Positions 53,266-63,326 of a DNA stretch of 64,000 bases are shown here, in pieces (the first letter of the stretch is position 1; each line of letters begins with the position of its first letter). The translations under genes were made by a program, and so were the position numbers. Under the pieces are notes generated by a model, which was not told the DNA's origin, searched no databases, and saw only the letters and a program-made list of their open reading frames with translations. The stretch covers positions 36,618,894 through 36,682,893 of the forward strand of contig CM020618.1 of the NCBI GenBank assembly GCA_009829735.1, in the 5' to 3' direction. This stretch comes from Pyropia yezoensis (Eukaryota; Rhodophyta; Bangiophyceae; Bangiales; Bangiaceae).

Positions 53266-55289
53266 TTACCCCAGCGCGTCCCCGCCGCTCACCGCCCCAC
53301 CCCCCCCGGCCGCACTGCCCGTCCCCCGACCCCCCCCGGCCGCAATACCTGTCCCGCTTTGCCCCCCTTCCCCACTGCCGTCCCCCCTACGCTCCCCCGC
53401 CCCACTGCCGGTCCCCCCACCCCCCCCCACCTCATGGCGGCCCTGCCGCGTCGTCGCCCATCTTGATTTCCACAGCCCCAGCGCCGCCGACTCCCCACTG
53501 CAGAGCTGCCAAGCCTTTGTCGCAGGCAGCGGGAGGCCCGGTGCCTGCACCCGCCGACGCTGCTTAGCAGCTCGCTGCCGGCTGGCTCGCTCGCGAGAGG
53601 AGGGGGTCACCAGCAGCCAGAACCTCGCCACCTCCACCGCACCGTCGCACACAGCCGCCCACATCAGCCGGGCCTTGGCTTCCTCAGCCGCCGCCGCTTT
53701 GGCGTCGCGCTGTGCCTTGAGCTCAGATGATCGCTTCTCCCGCGCCTCTCGGCCTGCCCTCTGGGCCTCAGTCTTTCGCGCCATCTCCTGGTCCAGGTCT
53801 TTCAAGGCTGCCTCCATCTCAGGTGCCGTCAATACCACAAGCCTGCCTGCCATGGACAGCGTCCCTTTTGCCACAACCGGCACGTTAAGCTCCTCCCTCA
53901 TAATGGGAATCAACCGGGCTTTCGGAAATTTAAGGTCCACACCCAAAACTGGAAGAACCGCCCCCTTACTCATCGCCTCCAGCGGCACGCGAGATGGGTC
54001 AAGCGGCCACATACCGACGCGCCGAAAAGCGGACGTCAGGTTTGTTGGCGTGAAAGTGTCGCCCGCCGCCTTGTGGATGCAGTCCATCAGGTCCAGCACG
54101 TCAAATCGCCGACCAGACCGGACGCAGTCGGACGCCCGCTCACGGATGCAGCGACGGGTCGCCGGTTGAAATTTCCCAAAGAGCGACGGGGTGTCAAGGG
54201 CTTGCATCTGGTGGCTCATCTGGACGGCTCGGCAATCACAGGCACCTTCGCCTTGAGCAGCCGGATGAGCCCAGGTGCCAACAGGTGCACCTTGGCGCCG
54301 TCAATCGATAAAAGCTTGTTCTCATTGGGAAAGTATCCCGCCGCCTACACAGCCAGCTGCTTCTCTAGCGCGTCAAGGAGCTCCTTTGTCAACCCGGCTG
54401 GCTGGCGCCGCCGGACGATAGCGCCGTCGTTGAGGCGCTCTACCAGCGGCATGTACCTCGACGTGCCCCCTTCCTTCACCACTACGTACGCGTGGCCGTC
54501 CGATGACCCCTCCACGATGCAAAAGTAAGGTGCCACGATGCCGCTGGGCGGCACCGTGAAGGCGACCGTGCATCCGGACGCCGCGGCACCTATTGAAGGG
54601 GAAACAATCTCTGGCTTGTCCATGTCCCGGGTCCCCACGATGGATGTCCGGTCCTCAATCAGCAGGTCTCGAGCCCGGACATGGGTCTCGTCTCTGTTGA
54701 TGATCTGGCGACCGTGTTGAATATCCAAGTCTCGGTAGCACAACTCCAACCCGGCAAACCCCTTCGCCGCTACGTCCGGTCTTGAGTTCTCAGCACGCGA
54801 TTGCTCAAGCATCCCAGCACGGTACCGCTTCAGCACCGGCCTCCGATGCACGAAGAGCTCGAAAAACATCTTTCTCGGCTTCGTCTTCCCACCAAAGCAG
54901 GTCTTGGCTTGGTCCTTTCGAGACTTGGACAGAGTAAGGATGTACTTTTCGCAGTGGGAAAGGAAAGCGTCTCGTGTGAGGCCGCGCCCAATCAGTGCCT
55001 GGGCCCGTTCACATTGAGACAGCAGCTTCTCCTCCTCCGGCTCAAAAAATGGAGGGCGGCCCCGACGGCCACTGACGCCATCCGTCTTCTTCAGGTGCCG
55101 GGCGACACCGCGCGTGACACCTGCTTCCGCCGCAATCTCGGTCACAGTCTTGCCAGCCGCCAACAATTCCAGCATCAGCGCCTGCTGCGCTGGGGTAACC
55201 GATGTCCTACCGGACGCTCTGCCAGCCAGGGAGGGCTCCTCCGCGGATGGCGTAGGCGCCTGGCCACCAGGGGGGGGTGAGGGTGCCAT
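53266..55289 (-). pseudogene. pogo/jerky-type DDE transposase, damaged
   Basis: Starting at ATG 55289 ('MAPSPPPGGQAPTPSAEEPS'): a helix-turn-helix ('MLELLAAGKTVTEIAAEAGV') at about residues 40-75; a second DNA-binding region with a Cys/Lys-rich part; then the DDE domain with first Asp in 'INRDETHVRARDL' (NxDET is typical of pogo), second Asp in 'LLSIDGAKVHLL', third Asp in 'QALDTPSLFGKFQ' (compare LQPLDxxxFGPxK), then 'FRRVGMWPLDPSRVPLEAMS'. A long Lys/Glu/Ala coil and a Gly-rich tail follow. The frame carries an in-frame TAG at 54345-54347 and a shift of frame near 54222, between the second and third Asp. All three acidic residues are otherwise recognisable. It would cut and paste the element at its terminal repeats. 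Confidence 0.85.
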
Positions 55290-55679
55290 AGGCACTGAGC
55301 AGTGGAGGTGGGAAGAGTCAAGGCGACCAGGGCCTCTTGGCTGGCCGGCTGGCCGTCCCGCGAGGTCCAACGAGAGAGGAACACAGTCGCAGGTTGTTTA
55401 TTTTTCACGGGAAGTCAACGTCCTGGGCGAAGCAGCACCCTGAAGGGTGAGAATCGCGCTCAGAGGGGCCGTCAGAGCCGGAATTGCTGGTTGGATTTGA
55501 CATGTGGCGCGCTTTTCTGGGGAAAGCTCCGTTTGAGATGAACTCATCACCGTTTTGAAGCAAGCGAGCTGGCGCGTCTATTGGTGCGTGGCACTTCGCG
55601 CTGCGATTTTTTCTTTTCAAGTCCTTTGTATGGAAACACTGTGGAAATCGCTCATTACAGTATGGTCATTATATAGGTC

Positions 55680-55697
55680 ATGGTTGTTATTTGGGGT
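55680..55697 (-). repeat. Right terminal inverted repeat of the pogo-like element
   Basis: ATGGTTGTTATTTGGGGT on plus, 391 bp upstream of the transposase ATG. Confidence 0.82.
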
Positions 55698-56135
55698 CAG
55701 ACGGATACATACGCCCAGTCAACGAACGATGCGTCGCTGGGGCGAGGCGGGGGGTGTGCGCTCAGACCTCGGTGGCTCACGGTCTGCATTGAGCGGGTCT
55801 ATCATAACGCCCGCGACAGACAAGGGGGGCCTGGGAGCTGGTGCGGGAGAGAGAGCGATGCACATACCTACAGTAGGGAAAAGGCGGGGCAGCCTGGAAA
55901 ATGACCAAGAGCAACTACGCGACGAAAGAGAAAAAAAAAGCACGGGTGACCCTCATCACCACAAGGACGCGCAGCGGCGGCTGCCAATAAGAGAGCCAAG
56001 ATCTCTTACCCGTGACTATGGTCGCCGTCCGAGCCCATCTACAGCCTTCCGCCCCCCCCAACGTCCTCCCCCCCCCCCGCATCAGCCGCACTCCCCACTC
56101 ACCGCCAATCAGGCCCACCGCGCGTCGCGCGCGGG
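55698..56135. other. Short spacer between transposon and carrier gene
   Basis: No gene. Purine-rich 55915-55945 and C-rich runs 56048-56085. It is downstream of the carrier gene's stop and would contain its 3' end; no AATAAA found. Confidence 0.45.
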
Positions 56136-57017
56136 TCAAGAGAGCAGCCGTTCCCTCACCACGGTCGCGCCTGGCACCATAAAAAGCGTCTGCCACACGC
56201 CCAGTCCCAAGCGCGGGAGGACGCCCTGGAAGAGCCCGCGAAAGCCATTCTCCTTGACCACCTGCCGCCAGACGTCCACCATGCCGAGCGGCGTCTGCCC
56301 CGCCGCCGCCTGCGCTTGCCTCTCGATGCGGGCCACCTCAAACGGGTGGTTCCAGCAGCTGAGCGTGCCGCCCATCACCCCACACAAAACCTCCTCCCCG
56401 GTCGTTTGGCGCTCCCCGTCGGCCTTGCCCTTCCATGCCCGCATCCGGTGGCGGACGCCGTCGGAGAGCCCTGGCCGTTGGCCCAGTTGGTCGCCTGCCG
56501 AAATGCAATGGCCGTGCCGCCTTGGTAAATCCCTTAAGGCCCTTGGCCCGGTACGTGTCCCGCACAATCCCCACCGCCGAGCGGGTGCAATCCCCCGTAA
56601 CCGCGGCGGTCACTACACAGGTGCAGGGGCCCATGACGACCGTCTGGCACACACCCCCGCCGGCTCCCGCCAGGATGCCTGCCGCCATTGGGTGGAGCCC
56701 GGCCGACCGGCCGGCGTCCCCAAGCACCTTCTTGGCCACCATCAGCACCGCGCCATTGGAGGCGGATTCCACCATCTTGGGGGAGAAGCCCTGCCAAAAG
56801 GCGGTCACCCCGCCAACCACGGGTGACCGTGGCGACGCCGCCGCGCCCGTGGCGTAGACGGTGCGAACGGCCGACGCGGTGGATTCGGTGCAGTTGCGGC
56901 CCATGCGGGTGTTCCACGCCTCAAAGGGGAGGCCGAGCGTGGCCGCCTTCACCATTTGTGGTACCGCACCGTTGCGGACGCGTCCGAGAGGGACTTGGCA
57001 GAGCCGCCACCCGCCAT
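56136..57017 (-). pseudogene. YHM2-like: Yhm2-type mitochondrial carrier (citrate/2-oxoglutarate), frame-disrupted
   Basis: Minus strand. Translation pieces match the Yhm2 branch of mitochondrial carriers (SLC25) along its length: 'ATLGLPFEAWNTRMGRN' (first repeat), 'FWQGFSPKMVESASNGAVLM', the unusual second repeat 'MGPCTCVVTAAVT' (Yhm2 has MGFCTCMKT), 'TAIAFRQATNW' (RQMTNWGSR in Yhm2), 'CWNHPFEVARIERQA' (third repeat, PxExxR) and 'PRLGLGVWQTLFMVPG'. The carrier exchanges citrate for 2-oxoglutarate across the inner membrane. Reading frame changes twice, near 56545 and near 56485, and the N-terminus also needs another frame (ATG at 57017, against ATG at 56955 for the main frame). Either a pseudogene or single-base errors in GC-rich sequence. 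The stop at 56136 is where the family normally ends. Confidence 0.82.
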
Positions 57018-58284
57018 ATTGACACGCGCGAGGTGGAGGGAGGGGCCGCGGGGTGGCGCAGGTGCAGTAGAGCGAGGAGGAAGGGAGAGGAAGTGGCCGG
57101 TCAACGCTCGAGGGAGTTGAAACGTGACTGGGGATGGGGCAGGGGGGATGGGCGTCAGTTCCGGGGTACCGTGAGGGTACGCAGGTGCCGAACAAGCAAG
57201 GCAGAGGAAAAGGACGTCGCACCGTCGACCCAGCCGGAAAGAAGAAAAAGCGGGCAGCGGCGACCAACGGGTGCACGAAGAGCGCTCTGCCGCGAAGTGC
57301 ATCGGCCAGGGGGGGGATTCCACAGCCATCAGTCGACGCGCCACTACCGCGTTCGGAGAGGGGGGAGGGGGGGGGCGGCTACGACAGCGACGCGTCCTGA
57401 TGACCGCGGCGGCCCGGACCGCAGCACCCCGCAGTGAGGCACGGTGAAAAGACAAAGAGCAGGGAAGGCAACGGCCCACAGGAGCGACAGGCGACCACCG
57501 GCGGCAGGATTCCACACACCGCGGGGGTGGTGGTGGTGGGGGTGTGGCGGTGGCGCGGGTGCGGGGGGGAAAAAAGGAGTCGGCCTCGGCGGCTGTCACG
57601 CAAACGGGTTCGCCGGCGCGGCTGCCACGCGCTGCCGCCGGGCGGCCGCCGCCACCGCCGACGAAAGTGACGGGCTGCCGCCGCCACTACTGCCGTCACC
57701 GACACTGGTACCGCCAGCCGATGAGCGCTGGGGGGTGGCGCCGCCGCCCTCCGCCAACTGCCGCGGCGGCGCCGCCAGGGGGGCCGCTCCGCCATCCCCC
57801 GCCGCCGGCTACGGCTTTTGCCCCCCGCGACGGCGCCGGGGCCGGGGCCGCGCGTTAGGAAGACGCCGCCGCCGCGCTGCGGAATGCCGGGGCGACCCAG
57901 CCGCAGCAGCGCGAGCGACAGCTCCCCGCCGCCGCGCCCCATACTACCAGTGCCGCCTGCGCCGCCAATGCCGGGCGGGGAGGGGGTATCGCGATTCGCC
58001 GCGTCGCCAGCGCCGACGCCGGGGTGGACGAGCTGCAGGCGTGCACGGTGGGGACGGCGGGCAGCGGTCGCCGCCGACGCAATTACCACCGACGTCGCCC
58101 ACCCGCCGTCGCGGTTGGCGCGACCGCTCTCCTGCTGCAAGCGCTGGAGGCTTCGTGCCAGCCCCGTATGGACGACCAGCCGCACGCCTGCCCTCGAACG
58201 CCCAACCAAGCGGGTCCGGCGGCGCCCGGCGTACCGCCGGGGGCAAAGGGCGGCGGCCAGGTGCACGGCTGACCTGCGTCACTC
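57018..58284. other. GC-rich spacer without a recognised gene
   Basis: Overlapping open frames on both strands (up to 310 codons) with Arg/Pro/Ala-rich translations and GCC-type simple repeats. Probably upstream region of the carrier and downstream region of the kinase-like gene. No conserved block seen. Confidence 0.4.
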
Positions 58285-60606
58285 TTACATCCACTGCGCC
58301 CCTGGCCCGGCAGGCACGGCACAATGCGCCGTGCCGGCCGCATTCACTGCCTCCCCAGCCGCCATGGCGTCGGTAAACGTCTTGCCCGTCAGCGTTTCGT
58401 CGTACCGCTCACCCATCCACCGCGAGAAGATGTTCAGCTCTCCGGGATCCTCCTTCATCGATGCATGTTGCCAACGGGCGTAGCCATCTTCGTCGCAGAG
58501 GCAAAGGCGCATGGCGCGGATCTCGGCCAGGTCCAGGGTGCTGTTCAAGGCCTTTGTGTCACAAACTCTGCTACGCCTTTGCTCGTCCTCACAGAGCCGG
58601 TACAGGTTCCGCTTCCCCAGGTCGTACGCATCAGGAACCGGTGCAGTGATGAAGAAACTAATGTCCAGGTCGATGACTTTGATCTCGAGTCGTCCCTTGT
58701 ACCACCGATACATGATGTTGGACAAGTACAGGTCTCCGTGTACGACACCAGCAGAATGAATCTTACGCACAGCTTCCGCAACCCCGTTCACGTAGCACCA
58801 CGCAGTACGGCGGTCGCGCGGAGGGGCAGACTTGAACGGCGGAGTCTCGTGCCGTAGATCAGGAAGGAGAAGAGCTTTGACGTTCTGCTTGTCCACCGCG
58901 TAACCGGCATTAGCTGGCGTCAGAGCTCTACCAATGCCAAACGGAAAGACAACAACATCGCTCGCACCACAAAAGAAGAGCCGGTTGTAAACAGCAAAAA
59001 GCGCACAGACCGATGCATCCCACGTTGACGAGCGCATTGACGACCGGTGCCGTCTGAAGGGCGCGTTGGACTCCACCCGAATAACATTGCGCTTGCAGAA
59101 CACCGAGACTGGCACCGTCACCTGAAAGTGCAGCTGCGGTGCTGCGACAAAAGCGGATTCTAAACCCGACCCCATCGCAGGTACGGATGACGAAAAGGCA
59201 TCTCGAACTGCCTGGGCAAGTCGCTCGGTATTGTACTCGTGCTGCAGCAGGTGCCGATGCACCACATACACGTCCTTGTAGTCCATCAGCGACAACGTCG
59301 TGCTGGTGACATAGGGCATCGGCAGCGCAGGGGCAACCATGTGCACTCCACCAAACATGATGGAGTGCCGGTTGCATATCGTGAAGGACACCGTCACGTC
59401 CTGCCACGCCATACCGCAATTGACCAGCCCGGCAGCCACGCACGATGCACCTTGACTGGCCTGACCAAGACCTTCGAGAACGTCCTTGCAGCCCGCCATG
59501 AACTCCACCACAGCCAGCGGCACGCGGCGTCCGCGATACGTCAGAAGGGTGACCAAATCTAAGATGGAGTCCGCCGAGAAAAACAGTGACGGCACCTGCA
59601 GCCAAGCTAAAGACTTCTGCGGCTCCCGAGAGACATCGTCGGCGTCAATCTTGAAAAGAGGGTCGACCATTTCAACAAAAGCCTCCTCCACGGTTCCCCA
59701 CGAAGGCAGGTCGTTCGTGCGAGCCGAGCCATTGCTGCTGGTGACGCTCTTCGTTTCTGATGTACACTGGAGTGACTGCCGCATCGGAATGACTGCGTGC
59801 AGCGGGAGCGGATCACCAACGCCTCCTTCCAGCGACTGAGGGATCAGCCGCGCCGTCAGCAGCTTGCCGCGAGTAGGGTCGCATACGAACTACGGAGCGG
59901 GAGCAAATCCGGTCAAGACGCCACTGGCGGAGGCGTAGGCGGAGGACAGCGAGGGGTACTTGTTATCGGGGGGAGGGAGCACCACGTACCCCGACGTCAC
60001 GGGCGCCACCGGAGTGAGCGAGAGGTTGTGCACGGTGAACGCGTGAAGCATCCTTAGCTTCTCCTCCTTCACGCGGAGAACGTCTTTAAGTTTGCTGGTC
60101 GCCTCAGCTCGCTGCGTCTCCAGGCCCGATCGAATCTCCTTGTCTGGGGCATCCTGCAGAGCGAGCCGTTCCAGCTTGATGTCAATCTCCTCCAAGGTCG
60201 CGCTGAGGCTACATGCTGTCGCCTCAGCCTTCTCGATGTCCTTGGACACGATCAAAATAACACCCGGAGCGACAAGAGATTGCCTGTCCACAGCCGCTGC
60301 ACGCGCCTTGCGGGAGGGACCCGACGGTGGACGCGAAGATGAACCGTTGGAGCTCGGCGGCGACTCAGCATTACTTGAACTTGATCGAAGCCGCATGGAT
60401 GACGAACTCTGCTTTACAGCTTGGACCGCCATATCCAGCACCAACTCGCCTTGCCCTCTGCATACGACCAGAAGCAGCACAAGACGGATGGTAAACAGGA
60501 CCAAGATAGATGCGTCCAGCGCTTGATGCCTCCTCAGCTCTGTTTCTATCTTTCCCTCCACGCCTGGCACTTCCGCTGCGCTGCTTTCATCTTCCCCTGA
60601 ACGCAC
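58285..60606 (-). CDS. Protein-kinase-fold gene with an in-frame TAG
   Basis: One minus-strand frame runs from 60606 to 58285 with a single TAG at 59890-59892. First part: membrane-like helix ('ILVLFTIRLVLLLVV'), Ser-rich stretch, coiled coil ('EKAEATACSLSATLEEIDIK'). After the TAG the frame continues with 'FVCDPTRGKLLTARLIPQSL', a central domain of about 280 residues of unknown type, and a kinase C-lobe: catalytic loop 'VVHGDLYLSNIM' (HGDxxxxN), then 'IKVIDLDISFF' with Asp in the place of DFG. The TAG is preceded by a pyrimidine-rich run (TTTGCTCCCGCTCCG), so it may be the end of a short intron whose length is a multiple of three; otherwise this is a damaged gene. It starts without ATG (first in-frame ATG 60432), so a further 5' exon is likely. 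Such kinase lobes occur in large lineage-specific eukaryotic families; I cannot name the family. Confidence 0.6.
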
Positions 60607-60674
60607 TTAAGATAGCGCTTGACGTACCAGCAATAAGCAACAGTTGAGTACGTCAGGCCGCGGTGCGCAAACAC

Positions 60675-60935
60675 TCACGCCCCAACAAGGCCCGTCAAAA
60701 AGCAACCGCAGGCCGGGCTGTTGCGCGGTGACAGGTAGACGCTGGTCGTGACAATCGCAGGGTGGCACCGTGGACAGCGGTGGTTGCAGCGCCACTGACG
60801 ATAGTAACGCAGCGGTATCGCCTCGCACCCGGGGGAGCACGAAGGACACAGGTACAGAGCCACAGGGCCACCAGCAAACACTCTCTTGAAGAACAGAACG
60901 ACCTGTTCCATACCGCGTTCTACACGCGCCCTCAT
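60675..60935 (-). CDS. Cys-rich ORF, possible 5' exon of the kinase-fold gene
   Basis: From ATG 60935: 'MRARVERGMEQVVLFFKRVF', then a zinc-ribbon-like part ('LCPSCSPGCEAIPLRYYRQW', 'CNHRCPRCHP', 'CGCF'). It ends 69 bp before the kinase-fold frame. A good splice donor (GTGAGT at 60678-60673) and AG acceptors at 60606 and 60597 lie between them, but the simplest choices do not keep both frames, so the join is not proven. Confidence 0.35.
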   Translation of the reverse strand: MRARVERGMEQVVLFFKRVFAGGPVALYLCPSCSPGCEAIPLRYYRQWRCNHRCPRCHPAIVTTSVYLSPRNSPACGCFLTGLVGA

Positions 60936-61263
60936 GAGACTGCACGAAGAGGTCGAATGCGTCCAGCGCACGGAGGGGAGATTAATTTTTGCAGACGATC
61001 TAGGGAATTCCACCAGGGTTACTGAAAGCGCGTTCGCGAAAACACCCTGGCCTTTTCATCATCTGGACCTCACTGAGAGGCTACTTTAGGCGTCAGCTAT
61101 ATCGGGTTCGATGGGTGCTCTTCAGCTGCGACTTATGCCACCGCGTTGGCGCCCGTGTATGGGCGTCGGGGCGGGTGGGGGGGACGCGCCCTCCCGGTCA
61201 GCGCTCGGCGGGCAGGTGGCGGTGGTGCACGCCGCGTAGGCGCTGGCGGGGGGGGGGGCGCCT
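60936..61263. other. Intergenic region between divergent genes
   Basis: No frame of note. It lies between the minus-strand kinase-fold gene and the plus-strand coding relic at 61264, so it may hold promoters for both. No clear TATA box. Confidence 0.35.
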
Positions 61264-62407
61264 GTGATTCCGCAGCGTCGTGCTGACGCCCGCGGCGGTA
61301 GTAACTGGGGGTGGGGGAAGAGGAGGGACGAGGAGCTGCTGCTGCCGGCGTGGGCGGGCCGCCACGCAGACGCGCTCGCGTTCACGTGTGGGGTGGACCA
61401 CGCCCACTTTGTCGACGGCCTGGAGCGGGTGTGGACGGAAGCGGCCGCCGCGGATGCACGCCGGGCCGGCGGTGGCGGTGGCCCCGCGCGAAGAAGGGCG
61501 AGGGCGGCGTGCTCAGCACCGGCCTGGACCTCCTCGGGCCGACCTTGCCGCGGGATGGGGCGGCCAATGCGTTTCTCGCGACGCTGCTGCTAGAGCTTCC
61601 CGTCATTGACGCCCTCTTTCGGCAGCTGGCGGCGGACGCCGCAGCCGCGGCGGCGGCGGCGGTTGGCGCCGTTGACGGCGCGGCCGTCCGCGGTGGAGAC
61701 GTTGGAGGGAACGGCCTGTCGACGGCGGGGCCCCCGGCGGTCGTCCGCCGCCGCTGCTTGTACGCGTCGGCCACGACGGTGGCGGGCGCCGCGTCGCACG
61801 GTTCAGGCCCGTGCAATGGCAGGCGCGCGGCGCCAACGTCCATGCGCCCGGCGGTGCTGCTGCCCGAGGTGGTCCGCCACGCGCCACCGTCGGGGCTGGT
61901 CAAGGCGATTGTTGCGCGGCTGCTGCAGCACCGGCTGGACGCCCCCTCGCCAGGCGGTAGCGGCCGCAGCAGTGGCGGCGACGTCGGCGGGCGGGCGCCC
62001 CCCCCGTGCCCGTCCGCGAGTGGCCCCGCGCGCTATATGGGGGGGACATTCGTCGGGCGGGTGACGCCGCCACCACCTGCTACCGGTCGGTGGTGGCGGC
62101 GCCGCGGCGGCTGCCGCTGCCCGACGCCCTCGTCGGCGCCCTCACCTTTTTCGCCTTCAACCGGCTGTCTCGAAAGCCGCCGCCGCCGCCGCTGACGTGC
62201 GTCGTGCCCGTGACGCTGCTGCAGCCGCAAAAGGCGGTGTCCGGCGACAGGGGGGGGGGGGGGGGGGGCAGTGGGACACCTGGGAGGCGGGCAGGGGGCC
62301 ATGCGCCACCGGTGGCACGGGCGGCAGCGTCGGCGGCGGCGGCGGGCGCTGTCGGCTTTCCGCCCGCATTCGCAAACGCTAAGGCGCTCATCACCGTCCT
62401 CCGATGA
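61264..62407 (+). pseudogene. Degraded Ala/Leu-rich helical protein gene
   Basis: Protein-like blocks follow one another in three plus-strand frames: 'DEELLLPAWAGRHADALAFT' and 'HAHFVDGLERVWTEA' (about 61325-61450); 'ANAFLATLLLELPVIDALFR' (about 61560-61620) and 'MRPAVLLPEVVRHAP', 'LVKAIVARLLQHRLD' (about 61840-61940); 'LPLPDALVGALTFFAFNRLS' (about 62110-62170). Long G and GCC runs lie between. The helix pattern suggests an alpha-helical repeat protein. The frame drift means a pseudogene or an assembly with errors in homopolymers; introns are a third possibility. Family not established. Confidence 0.3.
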
Positions 62408-62799
62408 GCACCGCGTCGGCAACGACGGTCTCCCAGCCGCGATCGACAGCGGCTGAGGCGGCAGTGGCGTGACGGTGGCGGCGGCCGGCCCTGCTCGGCG
62501 CAAGCGTTGAGAGGGCACCCCAGCCGCCACCCCCGCCAGGAGTGGTCGACGAGTGGGCGACGCCAGCCTCCCCTTGACGGATGCGGAGTCAGGCCGCCCA
62601 CACGCTCATATGCCACCACCATCACCGCCGCCCCCGCCACCGCCGCTGACGTGGGGCGGCGCCGGCGTGGCACCGCAGCCCGCGGCAATGGCCGCCTCAG
62701 TCCGCCGTGTAATGCGCATGCAAACAGTGCGGCTAGGCGCCAACCCATACACCAGCGCGCGGTGGGCTGTAGCAATATGGATGACCGTATTGCGACAAT
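62408..62799. other. Spacer before element F
   Basis: GC-rich to about 62800, then clearly AT-richer. No gene recognised. Confidence 0.35.
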
Positions 62800-63116
62800 A
62801 AATTAGGGGGCTACTTTCAATCCTTAACTGTCAAGTAAGGAGTTCACTGTGGTTACGGTATCTACAAGTTACGTATAACCAGAGGGACTTGCATCTTGGG
62901 GTGGAGGGTAGTTAGTGGTGCCTCCGAGGGGGCCGGCGGCGAATCCACCGCAGGCCATGGTAGAACAACAAACCCCTCCCATTTGGGCTCCCATCTTGGT
63001 CCGGTGGCTTGCGCTCCAAGGACAGCAACAGTGGCCTCCCGGTGCCTTTGCTGCCGATCCCCCCTGGTAAGTGTTCCCTGAGAGTGGAGGTGTATCGGAT
63101 CCCTATTGTAGTATAT

Positions 63117-63133
63117 TGGTGGAGCAGCAGGGG
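63117..63133 (+). promoter_or_regulatory. Primer-binding site of element F
   Basis: TGGTGGAGCAGCAGGGG, the same 17 bases as in A1, A5 and D. Confidence 0.82.
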
Positions 63134-63326
63134 ACGGGCTTCCGTCACCCTAGTGGTCACGCCGTCTTCGGCCCTGGCACACGGATGGGGAGTCGTTCCT
63201 TTTCTTGTATTCGGGGTGTTGCGATCTGGTGACTGTGTTGATTGTTACGTGTGACTGTGTTGAGTTGTTACGTCCCCCGACCCACTCCCTCGCTCTCTTC
63301 TTCGTGGTGACCGGTACGTCGGTTGA

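Larger units (their letters stand above)
53165..55697 (-). mobile_element. pogo-like DNA transposon with 18-bp terminal inverted repeats
   Basis: The ends are ACCCCAAATAGCAACCAT (53165-53182) and its inverse ATGGTTGTTATTTGGGGT (55680-55697), with one mismatch. They bracket a DDE transposase on the minus strand. Length 2533 bp. pogo/Tc1-mariner elements insert at TA. If the first base of the left repeat is counted as part of the site, TA is present on the left (53164-53165), while the right flank reads TC, so the duplication is not clean. The transposase is not intact, hence the copy is probably inactive. Confidence 0.82.

Noticed and set aside
61264-62407. Resemblance of the helical blocks to the N-terminal part of FANCD2
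   Set aside because: Only the general pattern of Leu-rich helices fits. No specific motif could be matched by eye.
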